Assembly: GCA_002343715.1 (NCBI GenBank)
Contig: DDSA01000127.1
Coordinates: 1 to 30,940, forward strand
From: Phycisphaerales bacterium UBA2402
GTDB taxonomy: Bacteria > Planctomycetota > Phycisphaerae > Phycisphaerales > UBA1924
Reading direction: 5' to 3'
Length of the DNA stretch: 30,940 bases
A program made the position numbers and the translations under genes. The notes below the pieces were generated by a model. The model made no database searches. It saw only the letters and a list, made by a program, of their open reading frames with translations, and had not been told where the DNA came from. This document shows, piece by piece, positions 1 to 8,655 of this stretch. Every line of letters starts with the position of its first letter. Within the stretch, counting starts at the first letter, position 1.

Positions 1-702
1 TATCTCGCGTCGGTCGATGGCGGCGAAGTCCGCCGCATCATTCGCGGCGGAGACATCACCGATCCCGCGGACTTATCACCCATCGACTGGACCTTCGGGC
101 TGGCCCCCAACCTGCCGCCGGTCTGGCTCTCGGGACCGGGTGTTCAAAGCCTTGCACGGGGTGCGTGGCCGGCGCGCTCAGGAAGGATCGGGACGCTCAG
201 TATGCTGTATCAACTGTCGGCGTGCTCCGAGGCGGGCATCGCAGCGGAGGTGCCCGCCCGCCCCGGGAACGATGAAGGCGGTGCGCTGGTGTGGGATGTG
301 GTGGTCGCCCGGGCCGGAGACGCAATCCAACGGGTGAAGGCGCGTGAGCATCTGCGGGCGCGTGCGGCGGAACCCACCGCACCGTGGGTGCAGGCTTGGG
401 TCAGGACCGGTCTCGGTCGATCTCTGCTCAAGGAGAGTGATACGGAGTCTCGGTTGCTCGGGATGGCCGAACTGGCGGCGGTCCCCGCGGCATTCGAGCG
501 TGTTTGTCCGTACCTGACCGGTGTGGCATTGGCGGAGCTGTCGATGGCGGCGCTGCGTGAAGGTGATGACAAAGCGGCAGTGACTCTGAGGGAGTTGCTC
601 GCCGAGCGCTTCCCGGGACACCCGGCGCTGGACTGGGAGCCGCTGCGTCACTGGTCATCGGTTCCTGCCGTTCCCGACAACAGGAAGGTCACTTCTCCAT
701 GA
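1..702 (+). CDS. Hypothetical helical protein, C-terminal part (5' end outside window)
   Basis: The frame is open from the first base to the TGA at 700-702, giving 233 residues with no start codon that has to be used, so this is the C-terminal part of a longer protein. The first ATG in frame is at 202, but the preceding 67 codons read as ordinary protein (YLASVDGGEVRRIIRGGD...), so I treat the gene as cut by the window edge. The sequence is rich in Ala, Leu, Arg and Glu and looks alpha-helical. The last third (ALAELSMAALREGDDKAAV) resembles a TPR-type helix pair. No family was recognised. The stop overlaps the start of the next gene (ATGA at 699-702), which indicates translational coupling with the following hypothetical genes. 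Confidence 0.7.
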   Translation, partial: YLASVDGGEVRRIIRGGDITDPADLSPIDWTFGLAPNLPPVWLSGPGVQSLARGAWPARSGRIGTLSMLYQLSACSEAGIAAEVPARPGNDEGGALVWDVVVARAGDAIQRVKAREHLRARAAEPTAPWVQAWVRTGLGRSLLKESDTESRLLGMAELAAVPAAFERVCPYLTGVALAELSMAALREGDDKAAVTLRELLAERFPGHPALDWEPLRHWSSVPAVPDNRKVTSP

Positions 703-3413
703 AAGCGCGGGCACCCATCTGCACCGCCCTGGTGTTCGTGCTCGGAGCGTCGCCTCCGTGGGTGTGTGCACGCCAGCCTCCCGAAGCGATGAGCACGGAT
801 GTAGCCGCGGCCCGTGATCTGTTCCTCGCGGAGTTCGGATTGACCGATGCGCTGGCGGCGGGGTTGCGCCAGCGACTCGCCGGAGCGACCGGGGAAACCA
901 GAACGGTGCTGGCCGAGCAGTTAAGCCGTCTGTACGCGAAGATGTTGTCGGACGCGTCGTCCTCGCGGCGTCGGCAGGATATCGAGGAACGCTGCCGTGA
1001 TCTGGCCCGGATCGCGCCCGAAGCGAACTCCTACGCGCTACGTCTGACGCTTGCGGCGGCGCAGTACCTGCCCATTGAGGAGGTGGTGGAGCAACGCGCG
1101 ATGCGCATGACGACCCGGGAGGACGATGTCGAAGCGGAGCGGGTGTTGCGCTCGGTGCGGCCGGTCTTCGCGGAGTTGGCCGTGAAACTGAATCAATCTG
1201 TGAAAACGCTCCGTGACCGCAAAGACCGCGGCGTAAACGATGACGCCGAGGCGGAGCGTCTGCGGCTCGAACTCGAAGAGGCCAACAGCCTTCGATCCCG
1301 TGCCTTTTACTACAGCGCGTGGTGCAACTATTACACGGCGCTCTTCACAGGAGACACCAAGGCTGCGAAAGAGGCGATGGAGAGTTTCGGCGCCATCCTG
1401 AACGCGGTGCCAGGTCGGCCCGCGACGCTGGAGCGATTAGCCGAGGCGAATCTGAAGTATGAACACATCGCCAAGGCTGTCATGGGTTGTGCGCTCGCCT
1501 CAGCGATTCTCGGCAATCATGTCGAAGCGGAACGATGGCTGGATGCGCTTTCCAAAGCGGAGGATGTGCCCGCCCCGGTGCTGGCCCAGTTTCTGCGACG
1601 GCAGATCACGGTCTTTGCTGCGGGTGGCCGCTGGGCGGATATCCGAGCGGCCGTGAACCGCGCGAGGCAACCCGATGGCGGCAAGATCGAAACTCCCCTG
1701 GCCACGCCGGACGCTCGGATTCTCTCCGTGCTCGCTTTGACCGCGCTCTCACGCGACACTCTGACTCCGTCGCACCGTGCGGCGGCAGAGGAGATGGCGG
1801 AGATCGGCCTGGGGGACCTGATCACGCGGGGCGAAGTGGGTCACGTGCTGAGCCTCGTGAACACCTTCGGCACAGCGCCGATCGGCAGGGATGGGTTCAT
1901 CAACAACTACGTGCGCGGTCTTCGAGCGTACGACGACGCCCGTGAAGCCCACAAAGCCGGGGCGCAGAACATCGAAATCCCTTCCGCCGAGTCCGAAGTG
2001 ATCCTGGCGTATCGTGCGTCGGCGGACCTCTTCGGGTCCAGCGCGGCGGCGCCAGATGCCGGACGCTTCCCGGTCGAGCGGTCACGGGCTTTGATCTGCC
2101 GCGGGCTGTCGTTGTACTACGCGGGGGATCTGGACCAGGCGGCGGACGCCTTTGAGAGAGCGCACGCGGAGGGCGCGACGGAAGAGCAGAAGCGTGACGC
2201 GCTCTGGTACGCGATCGTGACTCTCGACAGAGCGGCCGCGAGCCGCCCGAGCGTTGCGGCGAGGCGGAGGGCTTTGGCGACGTTATTCATCAAAACGTTC
2301 CCGCTCAGCGAACGGGCCGTAGAACTGCTGCTTCAGCAGCACCGCGCCGGGGGCGTGATCGACCGTCGGGAGTTGGAGACGCTGCTGCAAGTCACTCCGG
2401 ATTCCCCGCTCTATCTGACCTCGCGCCGGGTGGCGGCGCGGCTGCTTTACCGTGAGTTTCAGCGCGCGACAACGGACAACAAGGAGCACGCCATACTCCG
2501 TTTCGCGGAGGTGGTCGAGGCGCTGCTCAGGATCGAGACCTCCCGAGCGACCTCCGCGCGTGATGGACAGTCCCGCGAAATCGCGGAGGACGCCCTGATC
2601 CATGCGAGGCAGCTGACCGATGCCCTGCTCTCATCGCGCACGCCGGATGTCGCTCGCGCCGAGGCGGCCCTGGCCGCGATGGACGGCGTGGCCGCGTACC
2701 ACGGGATCGATCTGCGTCAGCACGAAGCCGAACTCTCGTTCAACAGTCTGCGGATCGCGTGGGCACGCGGTGATGATGCCGCGGCGCAGCGGGCGCTGTC
2801 GAAACTGCGCGAGACCGGGGGCGTGTACGCATCGGCGGCGGAGCGGGCGCTGTACCGATCGGCGTTGGCCGCATGGACGGAATCCCCGCAAGACACCGGC
2901 GCTGCGGCGCGAGTGGTCGCGGCGGGATCGCGCGTGCTGCTCGATCCTGCAGCGAACGCGGACGCGGCGGCCGGTGTGCGTGATCGCGTGGCCGAAGCGG
3001 CGTTCATGATCTGGATGTCGGGGGGCGATGCGGCCATGCGCGATGTGGCGGTGCGAACGGATCGCGCCCAGGTAGACGCGGGACGAAGGACGGCCGCCAG
3101 CCTCCGACGATTAGCGGTCTGCCTGGAAGCGATGGACCAGGCGACCGAGGCGCTGGCACTGTGGAGCGAGTTGCTCTCCGGGCTTGAAGAAACCGATCCG
3201 GGGTGGTTTGAAGCAAGGCATGAATCAATCCGGCTGATGGCCAAGTCAGATACCGCCAAGGCATCTCTCTCGCTGCGACAGCACAAACTGCTGCACCCAT
3301 CGTGGGGTCCGTCGCCGTGGGATGTGAAGTTCGCAGAACTGGAGAGACTCATCGGTCCTCCTGCGACCCAGCCTTCGGGAACTCCGACTCCTGCGGGGAG
3401 CGGTGGACGATGA
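699..3413 (+). CDS. Secreted TPR-like helical-repeat protein, unknown function
   Basis: This 904-residue protein begins with a signal-peptide-like segment of about 25 residues: MKAR, a hydrophobic stretch, then a possible cleavage after VCA. The start is supported by the ATGA overlap with the upstream gene and an AGGAAGG Shine-Dalgarno-like sequence at 682-688. The rest is a continuous set of Ala/Leu-rich helices. A clear TPR-like unit lies near residue 470 (GLSLYYAGDLDQAADAFERA), and an earlier charged, possibly coiled-coil segment lies near residues 165-200. The tail is Pro/Gly/Thr rich (residues about 885-904). It is probably periplasmic or envelope-exposed and acts as a scaffold, but no enzymatic motif is visible. 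It ends in ATGA shared with the next gene, so it is part of a coupled operon. Confidence 0.8.
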   Translation: MKARAPICTALVFVLGASPPWVCARQPPEAMSTDVAAARDLFLAEFGLTDALAAGLRQRLAGATGETRTVLAEQLSRLYAKMLSDASSSRRRQDIEERCRDLARIAPEANSYALRLTLAAAQYLPIEEVVEQRAMRMTTREDDVEAERVLRSVRPVFAELAVKLNQSVKTLRDRKDRGVNDDAEAERLRLELEEANSLRSRAFYYSAWCNYYTALFTGDTKAAKEAMESFGAILNAVPGRPATLERLAEANLKYEHIAKAVMGCALASAILGNHVEAERWLDALSKAEDVPAPVLAQFLRRQITVFAAGGRWADIRAAVNRARQPDGGKIETPLATPDARILSVLALTALSRDTLTPSHRAAAEEMAEIGLGDLITRGEVGHVLSLVNTFGTAPIGRDGFINNYVRGLRAYDDAREAHKAGAQNIEIPSAESEVILAYRASADLFGSSAAAPDAGRFPVERSRALICRGLSLYYAGDLDQAADAFERAHAEGATEEQKRDALWYAIVTLDRAAASRPSVAARRRALATLFIKTFPLSERAVELLLQQHRAGGVIDRRELETLLQVTPDSPLYLTSRRVAARLLYREFQRATTDNKEHAILRFAEVVEALLRIETSRATSARDGQSREIAEDALIHARQLTDALLSSRTPDVARAEAALAAMDGVAAYHGIDLRQHEAELSFNSLRIAWARGDDAAAQRALSKLRETGGVYASAAERALYRSALAAWTESPQDTGAAARVVAAGSRVLLDPAANADAAAGVRDRVAEAAFMIWMSGGDAAMRDVAVRTDRAQVDAGRRTAASLRRLAVCLEAMDQATEALALWSELLSGLEETDPGWFEARHESIRLMAKSDTAKASLSLRQHKLLHPSWGPSPWDVKFAELERLIGPPATQPSGTPTPAGSGGR

Positions 3414-6262
3414 ACCCGGCGATCAGTCCGACTCTCGCTGCGGTTTGTGATCGGTATCTGGGTCCGGGCATCGATCCCGGCGATCCTCGGAGACTACTCG
3501 GCATCACGGCAGACGTCCCGACTCGGGCGGAGATCATCACGGCGTTGCAGCAGCGACTGGGCGTGTTGTCAACGCATCCCGGCGGAACCGAGCCGGCGGC
3601 CAACGAACTACGCTTCGCGCTGCACGCGGCGGCGGCGAGGCTCATCGAGCAGGGAGAGGCGAGTTCGCCCGTACCCACGCTCGGAGATTCGAGCCATGAT
3701 GCGGCGTTGCGCGGCCTGGCGACGCAACTCATGCTCCACGGAGGGTGGACCCCGACGGTGATGGAAGAGGCCGCGAAACTGGCTCGCGGACAAGGGCGGG
3801 CGGTCTTCGAGTTCACAGGCTCGGCGAGCGGCGCGAGGATGGCGTTGCATGCGCCCGGCCAGGGTTCGCCGATCGCCACGGGCGTTTCGTTCCCGCAGCG
3901 TCGTTCGATGATCATGGAACCCGAGGCGGAACCTTCCGGCGGGGCGGACCCGTCCAGAAAGTTCATCATCGTCGGGGCCTGGTTCGTGGGTGGCGTGATG
4001 GCGCTCCTCATGGCACTCATCGCGGTGGTCGTGGTGGCCTCGCGCATCGTGCCATCGGCTCCGACCGGATCGGGTCCGGTCGCTTCGAGCGAGCCCGCGG
4101 CTGACGGTTCTGATTCACGGCGATCGAGCGGATCGGCTGTGCGCGAACCCGTTTCAGAACTACCAAAGGCATCCGATTCCAGACCGGGTTCGTCGGCTCC
4201 ATCGACGGGAACGATGAGCGGCAAGCCGCTCGTGAACCGTGTGGAAGAGTGGGCGGACTTGGTTCGGGAAGCCGAAGCGTGTGTGTCCATGCTCCGCGGC
4301 GGGGATGTCGGCGGTGTCGAGCGTCTGGACTCGGTGGCGAGCCGGATGGCCGCACAATGGACTTCGGCAACATTCGACGGTCGATCGGCGGCGATCAACG
4401 CGCTGATCGAAGCGGTCTATGCCTCACGCGACCATCCGGAGTTATGTCTGCAACTCGTGCGCAAGATCGCTCGCTTTGATGCAACCGCGCCGCTCGCCGC
4501 GGATGAAGTGTGGCCCGGCGTCTGGGCCGCTGGCGTGTTGGCTCGGCTGTCGAGCGAGCGTGACCTTCCCAGGATAGTGGTCAGGGCAATCGATGAGTTT
4601 GCGGCTGATGCGTTCCCCGATGGGGCCGTGCCCGAATCCTCTTTCGAGTCCGGGGCGGCCGCGGCGATGGCCACCATGGCCGGGATGTTGGTTGCAGGCG
4701 TGTCCGCCGGGTCGGACGCGGCTGTGGCGGCCACGTCGGAGGGATGGAAGCGCTGGGTGGAGGCGAGCGCTGCCCTCCGCGGCAGAGAAAGCGTACTCAA
4801 CCAGCAACTGCTGCTGGGAGCGTTGGATCACTTGCTCGGTGCCTCGCCCGAGCCTTCGCTCAATCAGAGCGTTTTCGACGGAATAACGACCTTGACCGCC
4901 GCCCTTTCCTGGCGAGAGAACGATGCCTCTCGGCGTTGGTTGCTTCGGGCGTTCGACAGCAAGGCCGTGTCGACCGCCGACCTCTTCGCGGTGACGTCGG
5001 CGATCGCGACTCGATCCGGTGCGCCCGGGGTCGATCAGACGATGGTGCTCCACCCCACGGCCCAGGAATCCGCCCGGGCGGCGCTGCGGGACCAGTTCGC
5101 ATCGGTGTGGGGACTGGGTGATACAGAGAAGCGAGATGAATCGTGGGCGAGATGGGCTGCAGCCTCACGGGAGTTTCTGCGCGCTGAGGCATCCTCCGTT
5201 CCGCTGGCGGCCCTGGTCCGGGCGGTGGTGGCGGCGAGGCTGAACGCCGCGGCTTGGCTGCTGTGGTCCGGGGCCGTGGATCGTGCGGCATCGGTGCTCT
5301 CCGATCAGGATTCCGGGTTGACAAAGCGCCTGGAGATGCAGGTCGGAGGGCGAGAGTTGCAGCCGATCCCCCGGGGGTTGACCGCGTGGGCGTTGCAGTA
5401 CTTGCCGATGCAGCAGGCCGGTGGTCGGATCGCCGATCGACGGAAGATGCTCCAGGAGTTTGCGGGTCCACCCAACGGGGCCGATGCGAAGATCATCGTG
5501 GATGATGCTTGCTACGCCGGAAATGATGGCCTTCGCGCTGATGCGCAGAATACGCTGAAACGATTCGCCTCAGACGCTTCCGTGCTCAACGCGTTGTTGG
5601 CGGCTTCGCCATCGATGCCGGCCACAAACTCGTGCTCGTTGCTGGTCGCCGAGATCACGGGTGTGACCCTACCACCCGTCAAACAGGAAGGATGGCGTGT
5701 TGCCGTACGCAGAGCGCTGGTGGAGCGGCTCCTCGAAGTCGTCGCGGGTAAGGCGGATCGCGGAATCACCGATGATGCCGGTGAGATGCTGGCCGAGGCC
5801 TACGGCATGAGGCAGTCCGGCCAGGTGATCGGGTCCGCGACGGGCACGGACGACCTGCCGCGGAACGACACGCTAAGGGAAAAGTCGATTCCTACACCCG
5901 AGGCGGCAGGCTCAACGCACCGCGCGGCGTGGCTGCGAGAGGCGGAGGGCATGGTCCCCTCGGGGCGTGAGCCGGTGAGCCTGTCGCGAGCGGCGGCAGC
6001 GAGAGCGGCTCGTGCCCGCATGGCGCAGGGACGCGTGCAACTGTTCGCTGCGGCACAGGCGGATATCGCCGATCTGATGTCGTTCGTGATCGTGGCGGAG
6101 CGAGGGAACAGGGCCGAAGCGGCGCGCGGCATCCTGGCGGATCTGGCGGCCGAACGGCGGGGCGCATTGCACATCTATCATCAGATTGAATCCGCCGAGC
6201 GTGCCATGCTCCGGTTGTGGCTTCTGCGGCTGGGCGAGCCGGAAACGGGCGGTGATTCTTGA
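3410..6262 (+). CDS. Single-pass membrane protein, unknown function (planctomycete-type)
   Basis: I place the start at ATG 3410, which overlaps the previous stop (ATGA) and has GGGGAG at 3395-3400 upstream. A GTG/ATG further upstream in the same frame would overlap the previous gene by more than 100 bases. The product is 950 residues. Residues 1 to about 180 form a cytoplasmic N-terminal domain with a short repeat of RLLG...RLGVL...FALHAAAARL type. Residues about 184-213 form one strong transmembrane helix (FIIVGAWFVGGVMALLMALI). A Ser/Pro/Gly-rich linker follows, then about 650 residues of Ala-rich helices predicted to be periplasmic. No catalytic motif was seen. With its secreted TPR-like neighbour it may form an envelope assembly, but that is only an inference from operon structure. 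Confidence 0.75.
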   Translation: MNPAISPTLAAVCDRYLGPGIDPGDPRRLLGITADVPTRAEIITALQQRLGVLSTHPGGTEPAANELRFALHAAAARLIEQGEASSPVPTLGDSSHDAALRGLATQLMLHGGWTPTVMEEAAKLARGQGRAVFEFTGSASGARMALHAPGQGSPIATGVSFPQRRSMIMEPEAEPSGGADPSRKFIIVGAWFVGGVMALLMALIAVVVVASRIVPSAPTGSGPVASSEPAADGSDSRRSSGSAVREPVSELPKASDSRPGSSAPSTGTMSGKPLVNRVEEWADLVREAEACVSMLRGGDVGGVERLDSVASRMAAQWTSATFDGRSAAINALIEAVYASRDHPELCLQLVRKIARFDATAPLAADEVWPGVWAAGVLARLSSERDLPRIVVRAIDEFAADAFPDGAVPESSFESGAAAAMATMAGMLVAGVSAGSDAAVAATSEGWKRWVEASAALRGRESVLNQQLLLGALDHLLGASPEPSLNQSVFDGITTLTAALSWRENDASRRWLLRAFDSKAVSTADLFAVTSAIATRSGAPGVDQTMVLHPTAQESARAALRDQFASVWGLGDTEKRDESWARWAAASREFLRAEASSVPLAALVRAVVAARLNAAAWLLWSGAVDRAASVLSDQDSGLTKRLEMQVGGRELQPIPRGLTAWALQYLPMQQAGGRIADRRKMLQEFAGPPNGADAKIIVDDACYAGNDGLRADAQNTLKRFASDASVLNALLAASPSMPATNSCSLLVAEITGVTLPPVKQEGWRVAVRRALVERLLEVVAGKADRGITDDAGEMLAEAYGMRQSGQVIGSATGTDDLPRNDTLREKSIPTPEAAGSTHRAAWLREAEGMVPSGREPVSLSRAAAARAARARMAQGRVQLFAAAQADIADLMSFVIVAERGNRAEAARGILADLAAERRGALHIYHQIESAERAMLRLWLLRLGEPETGGDS

Positions 6263-7221
6263 TGGTGTTCCTCACTTTCCTGTGGTTGTGTCTGCAGCCG
6301 CCAATCGCGCCCGTCAATACGCCCGTGGACGTGCGGTATCGCGATCGGCTGGAGGCGCTGCGGCCCGATGATCCCGGTGCTTATTTCCTGCTGGGTGAGG
6401 AGGTCGCCGATGCGGCTGCCAACCCCGCGGACTCGAAACTGGCGGTCGAACTTCAGTGTCTTGCTTTCGAGATCGCTCGGCAGGCTCCCGCGACGAGATC
6501 GATCGCCGCGGCGGCGGCATTGGCGCTGACAGAACTCGACTTGGCAGAAAAGAACCGGAGATTCTTGCAGGCGATGGCCCGCGTGATGGATCCCGCGCGG
6601 GTGGAGCCGGCGTGGTTGACCAAGCCGCCACCCGCTTCGCCCGAGTCACAGCCTTACAAGGTCGCGGTCTTGCTCGGGCTGATCCGATCCGGTGACGGGG
6701 TGAGGGCGAGGCAGATGCTGACAAAGCCCGATGTTCGTGCTTCACTCCAGGCATCGGAGCGGATGCTCCTCGCCCATGGGTTGAGCGGCGGCATCGCCGG
6801 TTTGGAACGTGAGGCGGCGATGTGGCCATGTCCTTCGTGCTCGAATCGGCTCCTCAACCGACGGCCCAATACAAGTCCTCCGGAGTATCGCCCCTGCTCC
6901 AACTGCGGGGGTAATCCCGGCCCGGTGTTGTCGCCATTCGAGTTCACACAGCAACTGCGACTGGAGAGTTTCCTGCTTCAAGGGTCAGCGCGTAGTTGGG
7001 CGGCGCAGGGTGCATCGGATCGTGGTGAACCGCTTATCGACCCGGACCCGGCCCATCTCTGTTCGGTCTTCGGAGTCGATCCCGCTCGGGTCTACTGGAG
7101 AGCCGGGCGGTGGTGCACCACGCCGGAGTGTGCCGAACCATCTCCTGTCGATCTGCCCGGGCTGAAGGAAGAGACGAAATCGCCTACAGTCCCCGCCCAG
7201 AATCCAGCCGCGGGCCAGTGA
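6262..7221 (+). CDS. Exported or membrane-anchored protein with zinc-ribbon motif, unknown function
   Basis: The start codon is ATG 6262, overlapping the previous TGA (TGATG at 6260-6264); a TTG one codon earlier is possible. The 319-residue product opens with a short hydrophobic segment (MVFLTFLWLCLQPPIAPV) that looks like a signal peptide or anchor. Helical sequence follows to about residue 190. A four-cysteine knuckle comes next, CPSC then CSNC about 22 residues later, of the kind that binds zinc or a similar metal. Two more cysteines occur in the C-terminal part (CTTPEC). A zinc ribbon on an exported protein is unusual. It is the last member of the overlapping four-gene group that starts at the window edge. 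The function is unknown. Confidence 0.7.
   Translation: MVFLTFLWLCLQPPIAPVNTPVDVRYRDRLEALRPDDPGAYFLLGEEVADAAANPADSKLAVELQCLAFEIARQAPATRSIAAAAALALTELDLAEKNRRFLQAMARVMDPARVEPAWLTKPPPASPESQPYKVAVLLGLIRSGDGVRARQMLTKPDVRASLQASERMLLAHGLSGGIAGLEREAAMWPCPSCSNRLLNRRPNTSPPEYRPCSNCGGNPGPVLSPFEFTQQLRLESFLLQGSARSWAAQGASDRGEPLIDPDPAHLCSVFGVDPARVYWRAGRWCTTPECAEPSPVDLPGLKEETKSPTVPAQNPAAGQ
7162..7190 (+). promoter_or_regulatory. Candidate promoter for the tRNA-binding protein gene
   Basis: CTGAAG (7162-7167) and TACAGT (7185-7190) are separated by exactly 17 bases, and the predicted start of transcription lies about 40 bases before the ATG at 7237. The site sits inside the 3' end of the preceding gene. The match is imperfect and is only suggestive. 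Confidence 0.3.
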
Positions 7222-7236
7222 CATCCCGCCCCATTC

Positions 7237-7677
7237 ATGTTGAAAGATCCCATGCCCGATCCTGTTGTTCCAGGTTCCACCTCCATTCCCGCACCCGCTG
7301 CGAAACCCGGCCCCGAGCCAAAGCCGTCGATCACGTTCGAGGATTTCGCAAAGGTGGATTTACGTGTGGCCAGAGTGTTGAAGGCCGAACCACACCCCAA
7401 CGCGGACAAACTCTACAAACTTCAACTCGATGACGGTTCGGGAACCACGCGGCAGATTTGCGCCGGGATCCGACAGGCTTATTCCCCAGAGGAACTTGTC
7501 GGGAAGACCATCATCATCGTCGCCAATCTGGCCCCACGCATGTTGCGGGGCGAGGAATCCCGGGGCATGTTGCTCGCCGCGAGCAATGCGCCGAAGGATG
7601 GCACGCCCGAGGTTGAGCGTCGCGTGGTGATCCTCACCACGCTCTCAGAGATGCAGCCAGGCGCGATTGTTTCGTAA
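7237..7677 (+). CDS. tRNA-binding OB-fold protein (MetRS beta subunit / CsaA-like)
   Basis: This 146-residue protein consists of a flexible Pro-rich N-terminus (residues 1-30) and one EMAP-II/Arc1p-type tRNA-binding domain. The family hallmarks are present: [29 protein letters not shown], then [25 protein letters not shown], and [13 protein letters not shown]. In bacteria such a domain is either the C-terminal extension of methionyl-tRNA synthetase (MetG), where it helps dimerisation and tRNA capture, or a separate CsaA or MetRS beta-type protein. Here it is free-standing, with no MetRS catalytic domain in the window. The ATG at 7237 lacks a strong Shine-Dalgarno sequence, and ATG 7252 is an alternative that would only shorten the disordered N-terminus. 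It lies 15 bases after the previous stop. Confidence 0.88.
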   Translation: MLKDPMPDPVVPGSTSIPAPAAKPGPEPKPSITFEDFAKVDLRVARVLKAEPHPNADKLYKLQLDDGSGTTRQICAGIRQAYSPEELVGKTIIIVANLAPRMLRGEESRGMLLAASNAPKDGTPEVERRVVILTTLSEMQPGAIVS

Positions 7678-7721
7678 TCCCGCGGCCAAGTTGCAGGAAT
7701 CCGGAGTTGAATAGGAGAAGT

Positions 7722-7751
7722 CTGTGCCGGTCCCGAGGACTCTGGGCACAG
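7722..7751. terminator. Stem-loop between convergent genes
   Basis: CTGTGCC (7722-7728) and GGCACAG (7745-7751) form a perfect 7-bp stem with a nested GTCC/GGAC pair in the loop. It lies between the tRNA-binding protein gene and the convergent superoxide dismutase gene, the expected place for a bidirectional terminator. There is no T-run, so the terminator role is an inference. Confidence 0.35.
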
Positions 7752-7778
7752 TGACGTCGATCAACCGCGACTGTAAAA

Positions 7779-8549
7779 TCAGACTCCGTACACGCCTTCA
7801 CAGAACTTCCAGTTGACGACGTTCATCCACGCCGTCACGTAGTCCGATCGTTTGTTCTGGTACTTGAGGTAATACGCGTGCTCCCACACGTCGATGCCCA
7901 GGATCGGCTTCGCGCCGGTCAGCATCAGATCCTGCTGCTTTTCCTGTTGGATGATCTGCAATCGTTTGGAGAGGGGTTCGGCCACGAGCCATGCCCAACC
8001 GCCTCCCTCGACTTGGGCCGCGGCACCCTTGAAGTGGGCCACGAACTTCTCGAAAGAACCAAAGTCGCGGTCGATGGCCACGGCGAGCGCGCCCCCGGGT
8101 TGACCACCGCCGCCCTTCCCGGCCGGGGCCATCATGTTCCAGAAGAGCGTGTGGTTCATGTGGCCGCACCCATGGAAAGAGAGTTCGCGGGACCAGTGTT
8201 TGATCAATCCGGCATCACCTCCCTCTCGGATATCGCGTAGGGCCTTGATGGCCTTGTTGGCTCCATCGACATACGCCTTGTGGTGCCTGCCGTGATGGAT
8301 TTCCATGGTCTGGGCATCGATAAATGGCTCGAGCGCGGACTTGTCATAAGGAAGAGGCGGCAGGACAAAGACCCCCGCGGCGTCATCCCAACCACCGAGT
8401 GAGGGTGAGGGTTTCGGTTGCCCATCGCGTGCGGGTAGGATGGTCGGTTGTGCGTGCACGGCGGCGGCAACCGCGGCGAGGGCCCCGACCGCGAGAAGTG
8501 CATCGCGGCGGGGAAGAGCGTGGTCTAACGGCATCGGGGTTGTATTCAT
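7779..8549 (-). CDS. Exported Fe/Mn-type superoxide dismutase
   Basis: This 256-residue protein dismutates superoxide to hydrogen peroxide and oxygen. The four metal ligands of the Fe/Mn family are all visible: His85 (in TMEIHHGRHHKAYV), His133 (in GHMNHTLFW), and Asp220 and His224 (in DVWEHAYYLKY). The Gly at 129 before His130 and the Gln in KQQDLML resemble manganese-type enzymes, but metal choice cannot be settled from sequence. The N-terminus is longer than in cytosolic enzymes. It carries a twin-arginine-like segment (LPRRDALLAVGALAAVAAAVHA) ending in a cleavage-like AHA/VHA-Q, and a linker of about 30 residues, so the enzyme is probably exported to the periplasm, possibly by Tat already folded. 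The gene is divergent from ftsW and convergent with the tRNA-binding protein gene. Confidence 0.93.
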   Translation of the reverse strand: MNTTPMPLDHALPRRDALLAVGALAAVAAAVHAQPTILPARDGQPKPSPSLGGWDDAAGVFVLPPLPYDKSALEPFIDAQTMEIHHGRHHKAYVDGANKAIKALRDIREGGDAGLIKHWSRELSFHGCGHMNHTLFWNMMAPAGKGGGGQPGGALAVAIDRDFGSFEKFVAHFKGAAAQVEGGGWAWLVAEPLSKRLQIIQQEKQQDLMLTGAKPILGIDVWEHAYYLKYQNKRSDYVTAWMNVVNWKFCEGVYGV

Positions 8550-8655
8550 GTGGAATCTCTGAAAGAGGCCTCGAAACTGATCGGGTGTACGATAGTTCCC
8601 TTTGTTCGGTGAAGGTTCCAGTCCCCACCCCTTTTCGGTCGATAGAAATTAACCG

